From contig CM055102.1 in the NCBI GenBank assembly GCA_029204225.1, positions 24,027,390 through 24,091,389 on the forward strand: DNA of 64,000 bases, given 5' to 3'. The notes below the pieces were generated by a model. It was not told the DNA's origin, did not search any database, and saw only the letters and a list, made by a program, of their open reading frames with translations. A program made the position numbers and the translations under genes. The stretch is from Diphasiastrum complanatum (lineage: Eukaryota > Streptophyta > Lycopodiopsida > Lycopodiales > Lycopodiaceae). Positions 57,801-64,000 of the stretch are shown here, piece after piece (position 1 is the stretch's first letter; every line of letters begins with the position of its first letter).

Positions 57801-59433
57801 ATACCCCTAAACCTCGGGCCTCAACCTTGAGCCATGTTCGGTATAATCACCAGACCTCGGCCATCAAGATATGCCATTGAAAATGGCAAGCTCATGGGCC
57901 TCTCCCAGTAAAAGAAAATGCTCGCCACCGGGCCACCATCGTTGGCAGATATCCTGTGAATTCCCATATTTGTCCTGTCCATGGCATGTATCCTCAAAGG
58001 GTCATCTGTAAGTGTATGAAACTCTGTCTGTCTAGAGGAGGTCCTGGTGTTGAAATCCCCAGCCAAAAGTATATAACTCGCTTTGCATAAAGGAGAATAT
58101 CCTAGGACAGGTCAACATATGGCGAACCTGTATGACCGGAGAAAATCGAAGACTCCGGTGGAAAATAGCAAACTGCTAGATACAAATCCCTATCAAGCCC
58201 AATACTCCGGCCAAGAAATCGAAGCCACAAAAAGGGGACTGCTCATGTCGAACTAGAGAAATGATAGGCTATAATGAGTCTCTATATAAACATGCAACCA
58301 GAACCTCTACCTCCTGCAGATCTAATCCTGGGCGAAAGGCTGAAAACCATCTGAAACCATGAAAATCCGGTAGTCCACGAAATTGACTCTCATGAGTCTC
58401 TGTGAAAAGAAGGATATCCCCCTGTGATATAAAGTCAGCTAAGTCTCCTGCAGCTGTTGAAGAATGGATGCCGTTATAGTTCCGTAGACCAAAACGTAGA
58501 TGATGTGGGAGATGAGGATGGGATCCCGGGCTGCTCCTACGCCCGAGAGCCCCAACTTCCTAGGCACTGGTCTTGAGTGTCGAACACCTCGAACTCAAAC
58601 ATTTAGAGTTTTGAAGTCACGTAATTTTTCTTCAGATATTGTAGCAGAGATAACCGTGGACATAGGAGTAGCATTACCTTCCTCTTTTTGAAGCCCAGGT
58701 TTTCGTAGCTTCCTTATGTTCACTTAGGTGTTGCTCTAGTTCATTGATCTTAGTTGTCATTGGAGATGCCATTCCCTCTAGAATCTGGATATTCTGCTTG
58801 AGAACACTATTGTCTTGAAGTATTGCTGTCAATGTCCTTTTTAGTTGTTGTATTTCAAGTCGTAAAGCATCCAATTCCACCTTTAGATAACCTTCGAATG
58901 CTTTCCTTGGCGAGTGTATGTCATCATAAAAAAAGCTGGCAGATGAGGAAGAGGCAGTAGAGATACCCACTGATCATGTTTCCTGGTTGGCAGCATCGCT
59001 GAAGGTAACACCTGAGATGGCGGTAGCAGGGCTGGCATCCGTCTTGGAGACAATATCACTTTCTTGTCAGCGATGGAAAGCTTAGGCCATCAACAGCAGG
59101 TGAGGTCCCAGGTGCGATGGAGGTAGGTGCGACAGCTTGTCCAGTTGCAGGTGCGATGGACAGTCCAAATGCAGATGCGATGGTTCCACTTGAAGCAAGT
59201 ACCATGTCATGCTCAGATGTGATGGTTCCACCTGAAGCAGGTATGACAGGTTCAGATGCGATGGACGTGGTCAGACCTGCGATGGAGGTGGAAGTCGTGT
59301 CTGGGCCAGCAGGGCGGTGGAGAGTGGGGGGAGTTACCTCCCTCCCGCTTGCGTAGAGCCATTGATGTGGAGCTGGAGATGGTAGATGGAGCGTTTGGAA
59401 GAGCGCGCTGGCAGTAGGACACCCGGGAGCTAG

Positions 59434-59438
<5 letters not shown>
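57800..59438 (-). mobile_element. LINE-C: 5' region with endonuclease
   Basis: On the minus strand, a Ser/Thr/Pro-rich stretch near 59000-59300 is followed by a coiled-coil frame (58970-58674: LDALRLEIQQLKRTLTAILQ). Then come fragments of an apurinic-type endonuclease (SQGDILLFTETHESQFRG near 58420 and AGDFNTRTSS at 58066). No reverse transcriptase follows; the copy is broken at about 57800. The AT-hook-like and His residues expected further on are not visible. Confidence 0.7.
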
Positions 59439-59471
<33 letters not shown>

Positions 59472-61460
59472 TATTAATGACTTTTCCATGCCAAAAGGCT
59501 TATAAAACTAATGAAGTACATGTCAAGTATGTGATAACAATGGGAGCGTATAAGACTTCTCCGAAGCTGTAATAAAGAAACATCTAATACAAACTAAGAT
59601 AAATGCGAAAATGAGAGTGTGTGTGCATAATAGATGTATCAATGTCATGATGTCCTATCCGTGCTAACGCTATAGAAAGATGTAATGCGAGCTACAACAT
59701 GGGGAAGCGCTGGAGTCCACTCACATCGTCTACAAGTATGAGAAGTGTGTCTCTACATAGGGTCTGGTGACCCTGGCAGCAAAGTGGTGATGAGTAGTAC
59801 ACTGTCTCTGATCTCTGTGAGCATGTAAGCTGCCACCATCATCGTCATCGTCATCGTCATCGTCATTGTCAGGCTCTGTGTCTCGTGATCTCCCCCTAGA
59901 GAAGAAAGAGGTAATCAATGGCTGAGGGGTAAAATGCTGAGATGTCCTGCATAGATCTCGCCGCAATATGAACATCTCTCGCAACACACCGAGAGTCCTC
60001 ATAGGCTATGAGAGATCATAGAGTGGGCATGTCTCGAAACAAACAATGATATCTCCCTCTGATCTCATAGTATACAAGGCATCTAAAGATAAAATGCTCC
60101 TCAAACTCCACCTCACCTAAAGAGCATAACTGGCAAATCGCTCCTCTCTAGGAATATTGTGAAACCTCCCAGTCTCAATAGCTAGCTGGTGCGAAGACAC
60201 CCTGAGCTGGCCTAATGTGAATCTGAGGCAATGTGATACCTGTCCATCAAAAGTGAGCTCCTGTCGCTGCATAAATGCTCGAGAAGTGTTGAAGACCATA
60301 ACTTTTGTCTTCCCAATGTTCACCCGTAGGCCCCATCTAGTACAAAACTCCTGTAAGCAATCCAACTGTTGTTGTAGGCCCTCCTTGGTCGGGGAGACTA
60401 GTACCACATCATCGACATAAAGAAGAATGGCAATCAAAATATCACCAAGCCTGCAACTAGCACCGCCACATTGTGAAATGGCTCTCTCCAGTTCATCAAT
60501 ATATAGGCCAAAGAGGATTGGCGAAAGAGAGCAGCCCTGCTTCACCCCTATAGTGCTCTTGATATTTGCCACTACTATGTCGGAAACATCCCAGGATGCT
60601 CTCATAAAGAGCCATCACAGCCACAATGAGCTCAGTGGAGAAGCCAAGATCTTGGAGTCTCTGAATGAGCAAGGAGCAAGGAACAAAATCAAAGGCTTTC
60701 TTGAAGTCCACAAAGCAGCAATAAACTCTCTCTTTTCTGTTCTTAGCTTCCTCAATCAAGGCCTGGAGTGTGAAGATGTGATCTGTATTAGAATAAATGG
60801 CTCGAAACCTGCCTAACCCATAGCACGTAGTCTCCTAGTGTCTGCTTTTGAACTTACAATAAACTGAAGTATATTATCATATAGCTTCGCTAGAACATGC
60901 CCATCATGATAGTGCGGTAGTTACCAAGAATCATGGGGTCACCCTTCTTATGGATGGGGTGGATGATGTTGGTGCACCATGATGAAGGGAAGCCTGAGAC
61001 AAAGGTGGGCGGAATTGAGAAGGGTGACTATGGTGGGAGCGAGTAAGTCGGATGCATGGGCAAGGAACTCAAATTCGAGGTCTTCGATATCTCTGGCCTT
61101 ATGGGACTTCATCTTCTTGATGGCAGCAAGTACCATATCGGATGTGAAGAAAGAGAACTCACATGGGTGTGGAGATATAGAGATAGGTGAATCAGTGGGG
61201 ATGGTATACAAGCTAGTAGCGTAATCGGTCCAAATGCGGAGGTCTTCCAGGAGAGGTGGTGGAGAGCGGGGAATGAACTCACACATGAAAGCGCTTGAGG
61301 AAGAGCTGAAGAGAAGATCAATAAGACGTTTCCCTTCAGAGTCATCATAAACATGCTTTTTACGGCGGAGAAGATGGTGGTAAGAGTGCCAGGATGATCA
61401 AAGGAGCATGAATACTGAATAAGTGACCAAATGATGAAGAGAACGACACACGACATCATA
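59439..61460 (-). mobile_element. LINE-D: reverse transcriptase and zf-RVT, internally deleted
   Basis: Minus strand: IKKMKSHKARDIEDLEFEF (61150), CCFVDFKKAFDFVPC (60720, motif A), GVKQGCSLSPILFGLYIDEL (60530, motif B), LLYVDDVVLV (60410, catalytic YVDD) and RWGLRVNIGKTKVMVFN (60330). A deletion then joins ELTFDGQ to SHCLRFTLGQLRVSSHQLAI, the zf-RVT part. A run of nine Asp (59835-59865) comes from a trinucleotide repeat. It ends AATAAAG and (CT)n at 59439-59467. Frameshifts near 60605 and 60120 make it a pseudogene. Confidence 0.87.
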
Positions 61461-61462
61461 CA

Positions 61463-61505
<43 letters not shown>

Positions 61506-62743
61506 TTTATTAATGTCTTTTCCATGCCAAAAGGCATATAAGATTAGTGATGTACATGTCAAGTATGTGGTAGCCATGGGAGCGTATAAAACGTCTCCAA
61601 AACTGTAATAAAGAAAACATCTAGTACAAACTAAAACTAAAATAGACATGTATGTGAGAGTGTGTGTGTACATAAGAATCATCTGTATCTGTGTCAAGAT
61701 GTCAAGGCTATGATGCTGCTGTAAAAAGATGTAATGCGAGCCACAACATGAGAGAGCACTGGAGCTTGTCGGCGTCGCTGTGAGCATGAGCATGTGTAGT
61801 AGTACGTCTCTGCATAGGATGTCTGGTGATCTTGGTAGTAGCGTGATGGTGGGGGGTACACTGTCTCTGATCTCTATGAGCATGTGAGCGGCTATCATCC
61901 TCGTCGTCGTCATAATCATCATCCTTGGGCACTAAATCACGCGATCTCCGCCTAGTGAAGAATGAAGTAATCAGTGGCTATGAGGTAAAATGCTGGGCTG
62001 TCCCGTATAAATCTCTGCGTAGTATGAACATCTCATGTACCAACAGAGCTGCACATCGTGGGTCCTCATAGGCTATGAGGGAGTGTAGAGTGGTAGGCAT
62101 GTCTCGAAATAGGCAATGAGATCGCCCTCTGATCTCATAGTACACTGGGCATCTGAAGATAAAGTGCTCCTCAGACTCCACCTCACCTAGAGAGCATAAC
62201 TGGCAAATCCGCTCCTCTCTAGGAATACCATGGAACCTCCCCGTCTCAATAGCTAGCTGATGAGAAGACACCCTGAGCTGTCCCAGTGTGAATCTGAGGC
62301 AATGTGATAGTCCCGACTCCAAGTAGCATGGCATGACCGGGGTCCCAGATGCATCCAACTCCAAGAAATGTGTCCGGTAGAAAGCTGACTTAACCCCTAG
62401 CTGGTTATGCCAAGTCCGCTCTAGATATGCGCGATGGAGGAATCGTCTGATATACTGATGGGTGCCTGAGGGAAGCTCTGTGATGGAGATACCAAATGAC
62501 TCAAGTAGGAGGTGGGATACCTGAGAGAACCATGATAATCTGTAGCCCTGACCATGAAGACGCTGTGAGGAGGATAGTGCAATCTGTATGTATCATCTAT
62601 CTATCTCTGGTAATGCCTGTATCCTCTGTGTATAGGTAATGAGCTGAAGAGCTGCCTCGATCTGAATAGGTGGAACTGCAAACTCGGCCTGGAGAATCTC
62701 ATGTGGAACAGAAGGCTTCGCACGGATCACTGAGCTAGCATAG
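61461..62743 (-). mobile_element. LINE-E: 3' fragment with zf-RVT
   Basis: The 128-codon frame at 62364-61978 contains LRFTLGQLRVSSHQLAIETG and the finger CQLCSLGEVESEEHFIFRC, then YYEIRGRSHCLFRD. It ends in AATAAAG and a (CT)n tail at 61461-61500. The upstream part (62380-62740) holds the spacer between reverse transcriptase and finger. Confidence 0.85.
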
Positions 62744-64000
62744 AGAGAGAGAGAGAGAGAGAGAAAGAAAGATCTTTATTAATGTCCATGGAATACCCTA
62801 AGGTACATAGGACTGAAAAAAAGGTACATGTGAAGTATGCCCGGTGAAAGCGTGAAAGCTCTAGTACCTAAAAGAAACAAGATTACAATAAAATAGGAAA
62901 TAGTGCTATGCACCAGGAGAGTCAAGCATCATAGATGTCTCTTTGCTTGTGAGAAAAAATGATGTAAAGTATGTTGTGGCACTGTCTCTGTGCGAGCTGC
63001 GTCTCTCTGTCGTCGAGTAGATGATCGGTGGTGTCTACGTTGTCGTGAAGTTGCAGGCTGTGGCCTGCGGGCTGGCTGTCTCTCTGGTCGACAACACTGT
63101 CTCCGCCGTCTACGTATGGTGGCATCTGGAATCTCAGTCTCTCCATCAAAGTCACTACTCTCCTGCCTCTGTCTTCGACGGGATAGACACTCCTGTATGC
63201 TCAGCTGTATCAGGGGGGAGGTGTCAGCGTCAAGACTCACCATACGCAGGTCTATCATCTCCCGAATCATCAACGCAACACATCTGGAGTACTCATACGA
63301 TATCAAGGCAGAGAGTGCAAGTGGATGGTCTCGAAACAAGCAGTAGTATCTCCCTCGAATCTCATAGTAAGTTGGGCATCTAAAGAGAAAATGAAACTCA
63401 TCCTCTATATCATGTAGGTCACACATACTACAAATTCGCGCATCTCTCGGGATGCCCCTGTATCTGCCAGTCTCAACGGCTAACTAGTGAGAGGAAACCC
63501 GGAACTGACCCATCACTATCCGCAGTCTGTGTGAGATACTGTCCACTAGGTATCTGGGTACAGTGGGATACCCAGCAGGATCCCGGGATAGAAAATGTGT
63601 CCGATAAAACTCCGTCTTCACCCTAGATGAATCCTGCCAAGTGCTCTGAAGATATGCCCTCTAATATACCGGTGAGTACCAGCTGGTAGATCCGTAATGT
63701 GAATACTCAATGTGGAGAGGAGACAACAGGCCTGGGAATACCACGATAAGGAGTGTCCCTCAGAGTGTAGGTGCTGGGAGGATGACAGAGCTGCTGCAGC
63801 ATAGTGTGTGCCTCTACCCTGGAGATCCTCTAGGCGCTGTATGAATGTGACAATATGGAACAGTGCCTCTATCTGAATAGGGGGGACGACAAACTCTGCC
63901 AATATAATATGATGTGGGATAGAGGGCTTAGCCCGTATCATCTGAGAGAGCATATGAATCTGAAGTCGTGAAATGCGCGCCACTCGGTAGCTATCAAGCC
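62744..64000 (-). mobile_element. LINE-F: 3' part, continues beyond the window
   Basis: Frames 63983-63618 (LSQMIRAKPSIPHHIILAEF) and 63426-62929 (MCDLHDIEDEFHFLFRC, YYEIRGRYYCLFRDHP) form the spacer and zf-RVT finger. The latter ends in an unusual Arg-rich tail (RRRRQCCRPERQPARRPQ). Its tail is AATAAAGATCTTTC plus (CT)n at 62744-62775. Confidence 0.85.

Larger units (their letters stand above)
53544..64000 (+). other. Host intron after exon k (incomplete)
   Basis: Begins with donor gtaaat and runs past the window end. It is filled by a tandem duplication, Gypsy and Copia remains and LINE fragments. Confidence 0.75.

Noticed and set aside
59730-60002. Asp-run protein as an independent gene
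   Set aside because: It is the tail of the LINE-D frame over a trinucleotide repeat.
1-64000. CRISPR array, bacterial operons, tRNA or rRNA genes
   Set aside because: Short-word arrays have irregular spacing without unique spacers, and no cloverleaf or rRNA sequence was recognised.

Overview
The window is nuclear DNA of a land plant with a large, repeat-rich genome; a fern or gymnosperm is my guess, not something the sequence proves. The evidence is one plant-type multi-domain gene cut by very long introns, plant chromoviruses with a Met-tRNA primer site, a Copia element, L1-like LINEs and many hAT transposons. No rRNA, tRNA or CRISPR structure was seen.

Host gene: eleven plus-strand exons between 2519 and 53543 join in phase and encode most of a 3-hydroxyisobutyrate / L-threonate dehydrogenase-like (6PGDH superfamily) domain. 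The best match I know is the second dehydrogenase domain of the plant fusion protein typified by Arabidopsis At1g18270 (two dehydrogenase domains, a DUF1537 kinase-like domain and a class II aldolase). The first domain should lie left of the window, and the kinase and aldolase right of it. One intron (12436-52704) is about 40 kb long and ends eleven bases before the catalytic lysine codon. One intron is GC-AG.

The 40-kb intron holds nested elements. A possible old hAT element (about 13.8-23.3 kb) is interrupted by a LINE that carries a solo LTR, and by a defective chromovirus (16549-22450). Then come hAT copies joined end to end through (TA)n tracts (23.4-48.5 kb). One of these has an intact 6.3-kb chromovirus in its terminus (37224-43532; LTRs 99% identical, target duplication CCGCG). 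Further right are a LINE tail and a Gypsy relic.

Beyond the last visible exon (53543-64000) lie a decayed Gypsy element, an inserted and truncated Copia element, and four LINE fragments. All LINE copies lie on the minus strand, antisense to the host gene, and end in (CT)n-type tails rather than poly(A).

The hAT family is the most unusual content. Its ends are arrays of palindromic GGTACCGC words next to (TA)n. Its transposase has a long proline-rich, AT-hook C-terminal extension. A second small gene, convergent with the transposase, has its own TATA box and a coiled-coil product. A separate 250-bp MITE at 10353-10602, also rich in palindromes, has a perfect 8-bp target duplication, which supports hAT mobility for this style of element.
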